Source: Nitrospirota bacterium
GTDB taxonomy: Bacteria; Nitrospirota; UBA9217
Reading direction: 5' to 3'
NCBI GenBank assembly: GCA_021783455.1
Contig: JAJXTW010000006.1
Span: 1-33,572, forward strand
Length of the DNA: 33,572 nt
Position numbers and translations under genes: made by a program. This document shows, piece by piece, positions 24,619 through 32,747 of the stretch; position 1 is the first letter of the stretch, and every line of letters starts with the position of its first letter. The notes beneath the pieces were generated by a model. That model did no database searches, had not been told where the DNA came from, and saw only the letters and a list, made by a program, of their open reading frames with translations.

Positions 24619-25284
24619 TCAGATCGTTTCCGCCTGGTTGTTGCGCGGCCTTCCGCTCTCGAATAAGCGCGCAAAGGCCAGGCCGAACAGAAAGCCGCCG
24701 ATATGGGCCCCATAGGCTACTCCTCCGTTGGCCTGACTTTCGGCCAGGGTGCCGGCCTCACTTAGTAACTGAAGGAGAAACCAGATCCCCACCAGCAGGA
24801 TCGCCGGTATACGGAGAATAGTCACAAAAAATCCGAGAAACACAACGGTACGGATCCTGTCGCGGGGAAAGGTGATCAGAAAGGCGGCCATCACTGCAGC
24901 TATGGCGCCGCTTGCTCCCAGCGTGGGCGCCTGCGCGTACGGGTTCAGCGCAACCTGGGCCCAGAATGCAACCAGTCCTCCCAACAGGTAGAACACTGCA
25001 TATCTAACCCGCCCCATCATGTCCTCGACCTCGGGTCCGAATGCCCAGAAAAATATCATATTGCCCGCGATATGCAGCCAACCTCCGTGCAGGAACATTG
25101 CGGTCACGAGGGTAACCAGGTCTCTTCCTGATGCGATCTCTGACGGAACGAGCGCCCACCGTTCGACGAAGGCATTGCCCTTCGCCAGTTCAAGCAGAAA
25201 CACGAGCGTGTTCACCGCGATGATCAGGCTCGTGATCAGCGGGATACGCGAGGGTTTGCGGTCGATATCTCGTAACGGAATCAT
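24619..25284 (-). CDS. Rhomboid-family intramembrane serine protease
   Basis: A 221-residue, six-to-seven-helix rhomboid protease. It shows the loop and HGGWLHIAGNM motif (His and Asn of the oxyanion region), the nucleophile serine in GASGA, and the general-base histidine in GAHIGGFLFG. The short N-terminal PLRDIDRKPSRIP stretch is typical of the DUF1751-free, bacterial secondary group. AGGTG lies four bases before the ATG. It cleaves membrane proteins within the bilayer. It lies between the S41 protease (102 bases upstream) and the M1 fusion peptidase on the same strand, suggesting a shared transcript for envelope proteolysis. Substrates unknown. Confidence 0.92.
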   Translation of the reverse strand: MIPLRDIDRKPSRIPLITSLIIAVNTLVFLLELAKGNAFVERWALVPSEIASGRDLVTLVTAMFLHGGWLHIAGNMIFFWAFGPEVEDMMGRVRYAVFYLLGGLVAFWAQVALNPYAQAPTLGASGAIAAVMAAFLITFPRDRIRTVVFLGFFVTILRIPAILLVGIWFLLQLLSEAGTLAESQANGGVAYGAHIGGFLFGLAFARLFESGRPRNNQAETI

Positions 25285-25386
25285 ACATCACCTGGTCTTT
25301 CCGCTCTCGTCAGGAGCGGTCCCACGGAGCAACGCGGGCAGGAATGAAAATGTCCTCCCCGCCAGCGGAGAGGAGACAGATGAGAC

Positions 25387-26649
25387 TCACTGAGACGGCT
25401 GCCGGCCCTGCAGGATGTTGATCGCACGAAGCAGCTGCAGGTCTTCGCTCATCCGCAGCTCCACCGCAGTCATCCCTTGCTCTTCTTCCGGTACCAGCGG
25501 CTGCGCTTCAGCAGGAAGCGATACTGCGACATCGGGAGTGATGCCTTTGTGCCATATCGTCCGGCCCTTCGGAGTGAGCCATTCAAGGAAAGCGAGCTGC
25601 AGGGCAGATCCGTCGGAGAGCGGGACGGTTTTCAATACCGTACCGGTGCCGAAGGTGGTTTCGCCCACGAGGGTCGCGCGCTTTGCATCCTGGAGCGCGC
25701 CGGCGACAATCTCGGCCGCGCTGGCGGTCCCGGAGTTTATAAGAACGACAAGTGGAAGTGCGCATTTCTGAGCGCCGGCGTCAAGGGGTACGGGCCGGAC
25801 CTCTCCTTTGGCGTTCTTTTCCTGCAGAACGTTCCCTTGTTCCAGAAATTGACTCGCCACGCCCACCGCCATATCAAGGAGACCGCCCGGATCGTTCCTG
25901 AGGTCAAGGACCACGCCTTTGGCCCCGCGTTGGTCTATTTCGTCAAGCGCTTTTTCCAGGGCTCGGGACGTTCCCTTGCTGAAGAGCGCTATTCGTACAT
26001 GAGCAAGGTCCGTGCCCGGAAGCCAGTTCCAGGTGACACTCCGGATCGGGATGTTCGCGCGAATGATCTCGATTGTCCGTTCTTTTCCTGTTACCGGATC
26101 CTTCAGTGTCAGCGACACCCGCGTACCGGCGGGACCGGTTATTTTGCCGACAATTTCCGGCAGCGGCAGCCCCTCCACGTTCCGGCCGTCGACCTGAACG
26201 ATGATATCGCCTGGCCGAAGACCGGCTTTTTGCGCGGGCGTGCCGTCCATGGGCGCTACAACGACCGCCTGATGATTTTTTATCCGGAGTTCGGCGCCTA
26301 TACCGGCAAATTCGCCGCGTTCCACGGTGCGCTCGACGCGCACCATTTCCGGGGTCAAAAAGACGCTGTGGCCCGTATCCCCCAGGGAATCCACCATGCC
26401 GGAAATCGCGCCGTAGGTCATGGTGCGGGGCTGCACGCTGGTCCGGTCGACATACTGCTGCTCGATCGCATTCCACGCCTCAGCCATCAACTTGAAGCTG
26501 GGGGTTGCTTCCTGAGAGATCGTCGTTGATGGATACGGGTCAGGAAGAATATAATTGTGCAGGAGCGCGCCGGCGAGCACGCCCGCGATCAGAGGCAGCA
26601 ACCAGTAGGCAACGCCTTTTGTATTTAAGAAACTTTTGTTTTTGTCCAT
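25387..26649 (-). CDS. S41-family tail-specific protease, lysine replaced
   Basis: A 420-residue periplasmic, membrane-anchored protein (helix about 13-33) of the CtpA/S41 family. A PDZ domain lies at about 108-185 (GIGAELRIKN, GLRPGDIIVQVDG) and the core at about 210-375. The nucleophile serine is present (NSGTASAAE, S310). At the position of the general-base lysine in GETTFGKG the sequence is GETTFGTG, with T335. The usual Ser-Lys dyad is therefore absent, as in some other S41 groups; K340 is close by. It may use another base or be an inactive scaffold. It follows the BamE-like lipoprotein and starts the row of three protease genes. Confidence 0.88.
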   Translation of the reverse strand: MDKNKSFLNTKGVAYWLLPLIAGVLAGALLHNYILPDPYPSTTISQEATPSFKLMAEAWNAIEQQYVDRTSVQPRTMTYGAISGMVDSLGDTGHSVFLTPEMVRVERTVERGEFAGIGAELRIKNHQAVVVAPMDGTPAQKAGLRPGDIIVQVDGRNVEGLPLPEIVGKITGPAGTRVSLTLKDPVTGKERTIEIIRANIPIRSVTWNWLPGTDLAHVRIALFSKGTSRALEKALDEIDQRGAKGVVLDLRNDPGGLLDMAVGVASQFLEQGNVLQEKNAKGEVRPVPLDAGAQKCALPLVVLINSGTASAAEIVAGALQDAKRATLVGETTFGTGTVLKTVPLSDGSALQLAFLEWLTPKGRTIWHKGITPDVAVSLPAEAQPLVPEEEQGMTAVELRMSEDLQLLRAINILQGRQPSQ

Positions 26650-26805
26650 AAAAATCCGCCCGCCTTAAAGATACTCTGTCATAGTTGCGAAATGCCGGCC
26701 GAATAATCTGACCCTTCCCCTCATGCTGTCTTTTACCCTTTAAGCCGGGGGTCCGCCATTTTGCCGGGAAGGGTGCTGTGGGATAGGCACGGTACGCCGC
26801 TGAAA

Positions 26806-26829
26806 GTCTGCACCAATAGACATGCAGAC
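26806..26829. terminator. Possible hairpin after the lipoprotein gene
   Basis: A seven-pair stem GTCTGCA/TGCAGAC with a ten-base loop, about 45 bases downstream of the lipoprotein stop on the minus strand, followed there by TTT. The U-tract is short, so termination would be partial. The rest of 26650-26872 shows no gene. Confidence 0.35.
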
Positions 26830-26872
26830 CTGTCGTGATTACGAAAGCAGAACCGGACCATGAGCGGGCCTT

Positions 26873-27271
26873 TTATTCCCTCCCGGAGCTGTGCTGCTTC
26901 CTGATATCCGCGGGATTCGATGTATTGAACGTATAGGACCTGACGATGTTGTTTTCGTCAAATCGGACGACAAGGTCCTTTGTCCTCGCCGCGTTGAACG
27001 CGCTGTAATGATAGCTGGCGTACGTCCACGTCGGCTTGCCGTCCTCGATGCCGACCCGCCAGGGCGGGCCGAACATGGCCTGGATCTCCGCTTGGGTCGT
27101 CTTCCCGATCTGGATGTCATATATCTTTGATGCTGAAAAATCCCGTCCAACGGTCGCACAGGCCGAAAGGAACAATAAAAGACAGATAATCGCCGCTGCC
27201 CGGGAACGGAATGCCGTACGATGTAGCGTATTTTCCTGTGTTCGCAATGATTCGTAGTTTCGAATGAACAT
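26873..27271 (-). CDS. BamE/SmpA-like lipoprotein
   Basis: A 132-residue lipoprotein. A long basic N-terminus leads into a signal helix and lipobox LFLSAC, so the mature protein begins at the cysteine. The remainder has the BamE-type pattern: KIYDIQIGKTTQAEIQAMFGPPW, a strand with WTYASYHYS, then LVVRFDENNIVRSYTF. BamE is an accessory of the outer-membrane protein assembly complex, but many short homologues have unknown roles. I start at 27271 because AAGGGG lies eight bases upstream; ATG 27277 is too close to that site. A TTGACA hexamer stands at 27411-27416 without a clear -10. Function by family only. Confidence 0.82.
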   Translation of the reverse strand: MFIRNYESLRTQENTLHRTAFRSRAAAIICLLLFLSACATVGRDFSASKIYDIQIGKTTQAEIQAMFGPPWRVGIEDGKPTWTYASYHYSAFNAARTKDLVVRFDENNIVRSYTFNTSNPADIRKQHSSGRE

Positions 27272-27412
27272 ATGCATAACCCCTTTCTTGCAGCGGAGCG
27301 TCCTGTTGCGTTGCCCGCGCTTAGAGGTCCGACAGGGGCATGCTCAACACAAACCAATATGAGCGCGGAATATTCTATCTTTCCTTTAAGGTTAGCACGC
27401 TCACCGGTGGTG

Positions 27413-27546
27413 TCAAGGCGGTCCTGCGTGGGAGTTATGCAGCTTCTTCTGCACGTATTTGCTCAGGGCCTCGAAATCAGCCGCGGAGCATGAGCGCTCT
27501 GCCCAGCGCTGCAAGGTTTTTTTGAGTCAGTGCTCGATCTTTTCAT
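27413..27546 (-). CDS. Small ORF after mprF with candidate -1 frameshift
   Basis: The ATG at 27544-27546 overlaps the mprF stop (ATGA). In frame, it gives 27 residues and stops at 27463-27465. After ten codons (MKRSSTDSKK) the mRNA reads A AAA AAA, a canonical -1 slippery heptamer (27517-27523), then a six-base spacer and a six-pair hairpin AGCGCT/AGCGCT with a six-base loop (27493-27510). Slipping back one base continues with TLQRWAERSC and SAADFEALSKYVQKKLHN to TGA 27413-27415, a 44-residue, helix-rich product. The shifted frame looks far more protein-like than the unshifted one. Alternatives are a lost base in a run of eight A in the assembly, or a decayed gene. No family recognised. Confidence 0.45.
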
Positions 27547-30098
27547 TTTCTGATGGCCCCGGTAAAACCTCCGGATATCAGAGAGGCGAGGTTCGCCAGA
27601 ATGCGCGGCAGGAGAAAACCCCGGGGAGCGACGAGATATTTCGGCTCCCACTCGGGGTCGAAATGCTCCTTGAACTGCCGCAGTCCCATGAAGTTGTAGA
27701 AATGTTCTCCATGACGGAAAATCTGCGCGCCCAGGCGGTTCCAGAGCGGGGCAAGGGTCCGGTCCTCGAGTCCCGCAAGCGGCGCCATGCCGAGATTGAA
27801 GCGCTGATAGCCCTGTTCTTTTCCCCAGAGCATCAGCTCCACAAAAAGGAACTCCATGATCCCGTGCGAAGTGCCGGGAACCTGCCGCATGAGGTCGATC
27901 GAAAGCTCTGCCCTGCCTGCTCCCTGCCAGATATTGGAAAACGCTATGATGTTCCCGTCCCTCCTGACGAGGGCCACGGGGAACTCCCGCAAATAGCTTT
28001 CGTTGAAATTCCCCAGGGAGAACCGCTTTTCCCGCGTGTTCTTTGCCGCAAGCCAGGCGTCGGAGATCGCCTTGAGCTCGGGCAGGAGCAGCGGCACGTC
28101 GGCCGCGGGCACGACCGAGAACCCTGCGCCCTCGCGCCCGGCGCGCACCTGGGCATAGCGCAGGTCTTTCCGGCCCTTGCCTTCGAGGGAGAATGGCGTG
28201 AGCGGCACGCATGCCTCCTCGCCGATCTTGAGGGGCGTAAGCCCCAGCTCGATATACAAATAGAGGTTTTCTTTCCCCGCTTCATAAAAAACCGGCCAGC
28301 CGTCATGGCGGTCGCACACCTCCCGGAAGCGCCAGACCAACTCCCTCCGTTCCTCCTCGGGTCCCACCGGGTCCCCCATGGCAATCCAGCTCCGTCCCTC
28401 GACACCGTACATAATGAATGATTTTCCGCTTTCGCTGAACAGAAACCTTTTGTCCCCCAGCAGCGCCAGGTTCGCCGTCGTGTCCGCGCTCGCCAGGACC
28501 GCGGAACGGACCTTCTGCCGGTCCTCGCTGCCGACTCCGGACGGTTCAGGCGGCGCCGGCCGCAGGAGCCTCACCGCTCCCACGATCACCGCGAGCGTCA
28601 TCACCCCGACCGTGGCGCGCAGGAACCGCGGCGCATCGCCCCGAAGGGTGAATTGCCACCAGAGGCTTTGGGAATATTCCAGGTGACGATAGGAGAAGAA
28701 CCCCAGCCAGACCGATCCGGCGAGGACCGCGACGATGGACGTGATCCATCCCGCGGAAAAGCCCTGGCTCAGGAGCGACGCTCGGCGGTAGAAGAACCTT
28801 CTGCCCGGCAGCAGCGCACCGAGCATCATGGCAAGGATCAGGGCCTCTTCGTAATCGAACCCCTTGACCAGTGAAAACAGGATGCCCGCCCCGAGCAGGA
28901 CGAGCGTGAGATGGTACGCGGCGTCCAGCCTGCGCTGGATGCCGCGCGAGAGAAGCAGCAGCGCAACGCCCACGAGGCTGCCGAGAAAGTGTGATATCTC
29001 CAGGAAAGGCAAGGGCAGGAAATCGGTGATCCATTCCAGCCGCGCCGGAAGCTCGGGCGTGGCTCCCGAAACGAGGAGCAGCGCGCCGCCGGCGAAGATA
29101 ATGATCGAAAGAACCCAGGGTGCAATGGCGGACACGCCCTGGCCCATGAACCTGGCGAAGCCCTTGACCTGTGTTTTCGCAGCAACCAGTTCAAACGTTC
29201 CCAGCATGGTTGCCGCGATCAGAAGCGGCAGCAGGTAGTAGATGCCCCGGTAGAGGAGAAGGGCCCCGACAGCCTGGGGAGCCGCGAGCCCGGGAGGGAG
29301 CAGCAGGATGAATATGGTCTCAAAAACGCCGAGCCCTCCCGGCACCTGGCTCGCCAGGCCGGCAACCTGGGCAAAGAGGTAAATGCCGATGAATGACGGA
29401 AAGGACAGTGCGGGGACTTCCGGCAGGAGGACGTACAGCACGCACCCGGCCAGCAGCCAGTCAAGGGATGAGAGCGCGATCTGAGCCAACGACAGGAGCG
29501 TCGAAGGGAGTTCGATCTCGCGATTCAAGATTTTTACCGGCTTTCTCCGGACCGCGCTCCAGCCGATATAGCCGAACACAACGGCGAGAAAGATGACGCC
29601 CAGGGGCCGGGCCGAAGCAAAGGGCAATTTCATCAAGGCGGGCAGCGCGACCGGTTCCGCCACGAAGGCGAAGCCTCCTACGGACAGGAGCCCGAGCCAG
29701 AGGGTGAGGGTGTAGAAGGCCACCATTTTCGTGACCTCCAGTATTGAGAGGCCCCAGGACGTGTACAGCCGGTAGCGCACGGAGCTGCCCGCAAGCATGG
29801 ACAGACCGATAGTATTGCTGAAAGCATAGCCGATGAACGACGCGAAGGCGATCTTGCCGTATTCGAGGGCGCGGCCGATGTACCGGAATGCCAGCGCATC
29901 ATAGCCGGTCAGAACGAGATAGTTCAGGGCGGTGAGCAGCAACGCGGACAACAAACGCGGCGCGGACACGGCGCGCGCTCCCGCAGCGAGGTCCCGGTAG
30001 TGATATCCGGAGAGCGCATGGCGCAGAACCCAGAGGGCCGCGAGGAAGAGGACGAGCCCAATCAGCGGACCCGCTATTTTGACGAGTTGACGGTTCAT
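27543..30098 (-). CDS. mprF: MprF-type aminoacyl-phosphatidylglycerol synthase/flippase
   Basis: An 851-residue bifunctional membrane protein. The N-terminal half (about 1-510) contains around 13 to 14 helices: the flippase-type UPF0104/LPG_synthase_TM domain with FASFIGYAFSNTIGLSMLAGSSVRYRLY. The C-terminal half (about 540-850) is the soluble DUF2156/GNAT-like transferase with KSFIMYGVEGRSWIAMGDPVG and FNLGMAPLAGLEDR. It attaches an amino acid (lysine or alanine, not distinguishable here) from aminoacyl-tRNA to phosphatidylglycerol and flips it outward, lowering surface charge and giving resistance to cationic peptides. There is no clear ribosome-binding site before ATG 30098. A small ORF overlaps its stop. 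Confidence 0.93.
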   Translation of the reverse strand: MNRQLVKIAGPLIGLVLFLAALWVLRHALSGYHYRDLAAGARAVSAPRLLSALLLTALNYLVLTGYDALAFRYIGRALEYGKIAFASFIGYAFSNTIGLSMLAGSSVRYRLYTSWGLSILEVTKMVAFYTLTLWLGLLSVGGFAFVAEPVALPALMKLPFASARPLGVIFLAVVFGYIGWSAVRRKPVKILNREIELPSTLLSLAQIALSSLDWLLAGCVLYVLLPEVPALSFPSFIGIYLFAQVAGLASQVPGGLGVFETIFILLLPPGLAAPQAVGALLLYRGIYYLLPLLIAATMLGTFELVAAKTQVKGFARFMGQGVSAIAPWVLSIIIFAGGALLLVSGATPELPARLEWITDFLPLPFLEISHFLGSLVGVALLLLSRGIQRRLDAAYHLTLVLLGAGILFSLVKGFDYEEALILAMMLGALLPGRRFFYRRASLLSQGFSAGWITSIVAVLAGSVWLGFFSYRHLEYSQSLWWQFTLRGDAPRFLRATVGVMTLAVIVGAVRLLRPAPPEPSGVGSEDRQKVRSAVLASADTTANLALLGDKRFLFSESGKSFIMYGVEGRSWIAMGDPVGPEEERRELVWRFREVCDRHDGWPVFYEAGKENLYLYIELGLTPLKIGEEACVPLTPFSLEGKGRKDLRYAQVRAGREGAGFSVVPAADVPLLLPELKAISDAWLAAKNTREKRFSLGNFNESYLREFPVALVRRDGNIIAFSNIWQGAGRAELSIDLMRQVPGTSHGIMEFLFVELMLWGKEQGYQRFNLGMAPLAGLEDRTLAPLWNRLGAQIFRHGEHFYNFMGLRQFKEHFDPEWEPKYLVAPRGFLLPRILANLASLISGGFTGAIRK

Positions 30099-30245
30099 GA
30101 TTGCCGTAATTTACCTTATTGTGTATCGCTCTGCGTAAAACGGCCGCGTCGCATCAGATGCTCGGCACAGAAGGTTGTGCTCCCCTTCGCCCGGACTCCG
30201 ATCGAACATGCGGTGGAAGAGGCCGTTCCTGCAATGGAGCCCCGT

Positions 30246-30282
30246 CCGGCAGGAGCCGGGGGATTGCAAGTCGCGGGATTCA
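30246..30282. repeat. REP-like hairpin plus conserved tail, copy 2
   Basis: CCGGC/GCCGG with loop AGGA (30246-30259) is followed by the tail GATTGCAAGTCGCGGGATTCA. The 30 bases at 30253-30282 differ from 12173-12202 at one position. The last three bases are the complement of the diguanylate cyclase stop codon, so the repeat abuts that gene's 3' end, as copy 1 abuts a coding remnant. Confidence 0.6.
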
Positions 30283-31122
30283 CTCTTTTTCGTGCACTTC
30301 ATATTTGACGATATTCTTGCCGCTTTTCTTCGCGGAATACATCAGCTGGTCTACAATCCTGATCATTTCGTCGATAGATTCCGGAGGCGTATGAAACGTC
30401 ACGACCCCGATGCTGAACGTAACAGGCCATGACTTCCCGCGGGCGATGTCCGAAAGGAAAGCATGGAGTTTCGAGAAAAAGACCTTTGCCGCTTCATTGC
30501 TGCTTTCCGGAATAAGCACTGCGAATTCATCGCCGCCCAGCCGTGCGGCAATATCTGTTTTACGGATACGGCCTGCAATGGCCTGACCGACCTGTTTCAG
30601 GAGGGCGTCGCCTTCAGCATGCCCGTATCTATCATTGACTGACTTGAAATCGTCGATATCGATGTACGCCATCGAGAAGCGATGGCCGTATCGAATTGAC
30701 CGTTGCAATTCAACGTCCGCGCGCTCAAAGAAATACCTGCGGTTCCCCAGCCCGGTCAGGTAATCTTCCCGTGCGAAGGACTTCTCCCGTTTGAATCCAT
30801 TCAGAAGAAAAACGATGATGCTGAAAAAACTGAGCCTCACCATCCCGTTCCACAGCAATGCAGAGGGAGCGCTGCCGGCGACTCCGGCCAGAACGTCGGA
30901 GACAAACCATGCCGCTGCGCCCACGCATGCCACAACCATGCCGGACCACTTCTCTCCGTACCACGTCGCGAGAGCGATGGGGACAAGATAGAAAATAGAA
31001 AAACCGACCCGGGCGCCGAACAGATGGTCGATTGCGCCGATCAAAAGCGCGAGCACGGACGCTGCGATTATGATGAACCGCCGGGAGCGGCCGGCCAAAC
31101 AGGATAACAAGTCTGTTGCCAC
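30280..31122 (-). CDS. Membrane diguanylate cyclase (GGDEF)
   Basis: A 280-residue inner-membrane protein. Two to four N-terminal helices (FIIIAASVLALLIGAIDHLF, FSIFYLVPIALATWYGEKW, then MVVACVGAAAWFVS) lead into a complete GGDEF domain: DYLTGLGNRRYFFE, DIDDFKSVNDRYGH and the active site RLGGDEFAVL. It makes c-di-GMP from two GTP. No RxxD inhibitory site is evident just before the motif. I choose the GTG at 31122 because GAGGTG lies five bases upstream and homologues start near here; ATG 31227 would add 35 low-complexity residues without a ribosome-binding site. The gene follows the stress-protein gene. The stop overlaps a REP-like repeat. Confidence 0.9.
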   Translation of the reverse strand: MATDLLSCLAGRSRRFIIIAASVLALLIGAIDHLFGARVGFSIFYLVPIALATWYGEKWSGMVVACVGAAAWFVSDVLAGVAGSAPSALLWNGMVRLSFFSIIVFLLNGFKREKSFAREDYLTGLGNRRYFFERADVELQRSIRYGHRFSMAYIDIDDFKSVNDRYGHAEGDALLKQVGQAIAGRIRKTDIAARLGGDEFAVLIPESSNEAAKVFFSKLHAFLSDIARGKSWPVTFSIGVVTFHTPPESIDEMIRIVDQLMYSAKKSGKNIVKYEVHEKE

Positions 31123-31231
31123 GTTGGCACCTCGCGACCTGGGTTCTGATTTGGATTTTTTTATCGATACGTTGCGCCCGAAAATGGCCTGACTGTTGCT
31201 GTTTGAACGTCCCTGGATGAACCGCATTTTA

Positions 31232-32074
31232 TTAAGCGATTTTTGCAACCAGAACAGCGCAGCTTGCAAGCCCGATCACCTTTTCCGTCGTGCTCCCCAT
31301 CAAAAGTTTCTTGAGCCCTGTTTTCCCGTATGCGCCCATGACGATCAGGTCAACGCCCATACTTTTGGCGGTCCCGGCGATGATTTCATGGGGTTTCCCG
31401 ACAAGGGCCATCGTCTCAACGGAAATACCGGCCTTCTGCGCCGCCTGCACGACATCGCCGGCATAGGTCCGGGCTTTTTCCTTCTCGTCTTCCGACAGGA
31501 CCACGGAAATCGCCGTCAGGCGGCTTCCGCAGCGTTTCGCAATTTCGATCGCCTCCAGGGCCGCCGTGCGGGCGTGCTCCGAACCGTCCGTCGCAATCAG
31601 AATATTCTTGCACTCGATCCTTGCGGCCCGGGGAACAACCAGGACCTTGCAGGGTGCGTGCCCGATGACTTTGGCGGATGCGCTGCCGAGGAGGACCTTC
31701 TCCAGCCCGTGTCGGCCGCGTCTGCCGACCGCGATCATATCGACCTTTTTTTGCGCCGCTTCCTCAACGATGAGGCGGGAAGCGCTGTCGCCGTGGCGGA
31801 AAATCGCCTCGCATGACGGCAGCTCTTCCAGCGCCCTCGCCTTGAGGGATGCAAGGTATTGAACGGCTTCTTCCTCTTCTTTCTGCAAAAATTCCGCGCC
31901 GGCGGTTTCATATTCCGGATTTGTTTCTACAACCGACATGACATAGAGTTTGCTCGAACAGTGCTTTGCGAAGGTTATCGCCGCGGCTATCGCGCCCTCG
32001 CTGAACAGCGAGCGGTCTGTTGCTACGAGCAGTTTTTCAAGTTTTGATACGGGACAGGACTGGCTGGTGTTCAT
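31232..32074 (-). CDS. Universal stress protein with two UspA domains
   Basis: A 280-residue cytoplasmic protein made of two tandem UspA folds (about 12-148 and 154-280). Each begins with a KLLVATD or NILIATDGS strand and ends with an ATP-binding loop of the G-x2-G-x9-G(S/T) type: GRRGRHGLEKVLLGSAS and GAYGKTGLKKLLMGSTTEK. Both loops look competent to bind ATP. AGGAGG lies eight bases before the ATG, and a perfect TATAAT (minus strand, 32146-32151) about 70 bases upstream. Such proteins respond to energy, oxygen or nutrient stress; direct targets are unknown. Confidence 0.94.
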   Translation of the reverse strand: MNTSQSCPVSKLEKLLVATDRSLFSEGAIAAAITFAKHCSSKLYVMSVVETNPEYETAGAEFLQKEEEEAVQYLASLKARALEELPSCEAIFRHGDSASRLIVEEAAQKKVDMIAVGRRGRHGLEKVLLGSASAKVIGHAPCKVLVVPRAARIECKNILIATDGSEHARTAALEAIEIAKRCGSRLTAISVVLSEDEKEKARTYAGDVVQAAQKAGISVETMALVGKPHEIIAGTAKSMGVDLIVMGAYGKTGLKKLLMGSTTEKVIGLASCAVLVAKIA

Positions 32075-32145
32075 GGTAGCATCCTCCTTGGATTTTCACA
32101 GGTGCCCGGCACTCGTTGCCGGCGGTTTGCGGCCCTATGATATCC

Positions 32146-32151
32146 ATTATA
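32146..32151 (-). promoter_or_regulatory. -10 element of the universal stress protein gene
   Basis: Perfect TATAAT on the minus strand with a weak TTCTGA -35 at 32168-32173. The leader of about 65 bases can form a GCCGGC/GCCGGGC hairpin around 32103-32122. The rest of 32152-32304 shows only very short ORFs. Confidence 0.45.
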
Positions 32152-32304
32152 TCTTATTTTCTTCACCTCAGAAGAGGAACGGAGAAACGGCTGAAGCGAT
32201 GCTGCAACCAGAACGCTTACAATACTTTTTCCATCGTTCACCTCCCGCAGATATGTCCAGCTCGCGCTATCATTCTCCGATCACCGCTGCAATAACAATT
32301 GCCT

Positions 32305-32703
32305 TCACGTCTTTTCCTGGTCAGTCGCCGGTTTGATGTCCAGGACAGGCGTGCCATCACGCATATCCAGGCCTTTGATACGGATAACGCGACCTTCGAC
32401 GCCAAGGACTTCCACGAGCGACATCCCGATGGGATTCGGCCTGATTGGCGAACAAATGCTGAATACACCTAACCGCTCTTTGCGGTGCGGAGGAGTCTGT
32501 ACCAGAAATTCCGGGGTGAATTGCGGGCTTTGATGGAAATAAAAAAGCACGACCACGCGCTGCCCAGCCTTGACGTCCTTAAGCCCTGCGACATACTCTT
32601 CGTTGATGACCAGGGCCCCTTCTGCTTCGGAAACGGTCCAGTGCCTCGGGACCTTCCCGACATCGGTTTTTACAAAACCTATCGGCTCAAATTCAATTTT
32701 CAT
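32305..32703 (-). CDS. TrmO/TsaA-like tRNA modification domain protein
   Basis: A 132-residue single-domain member of the TrmO (YaeB/VirR/TsaA) family. The start at 32703 has GGAGG five bases upstream and gives MKIEFEPIGFVKT, the normal family N-terminus. The signature SPIRPNPIGMSLVEVLG and GTPVLDIKP are present. E. coli TrmO methylates the t6A37 nucleotide of threonine tRNA but is longer; short forms like this are common in anaerobes and archaea, often near metal or redox genes. It is 44 bases downstream of the cytochrome b gene. Enzymatic role is inferred from the family only. Confidence 0.85.
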   Translation of the reverse strand: MKIEFEPIGFVKTDVGKVPRHWTVSEAEGALVINEEYVAGLKDVKAGQRVVVLFYFHQSPQFTPEFLVQTPPHRKERLGVFSICSPIRPNPIGMSLVEVLGVEGRVIRIKGLDMRDGTPVLDIKPATDQEKT

Positions 32704-32747
32704 GACAACCTCCGCCGGCGCTCGGCCGTGGGCACACTCCTTCCAGC

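Noticed and set aside
25477-26529. 350-codon plus-strand frame opposite the S41 protease
   Set aside because: Antisense to a gene with clear S41 and PDZ motifs; no family features.
26650-26872. Riboswitch-like GC-rich segment (c-di-GMP type considered)
   Set aside because: I could not find the conserved GEMM core or any other riboswitch signature; only a simple hairpin is supportable.
32152-32304. Tiny ORFs between the TrmO-like and stress-protein genes
   Set aside because: Peptides of 5 to 12 codons with no coherent composition; the region is better explained as leader and promoter.
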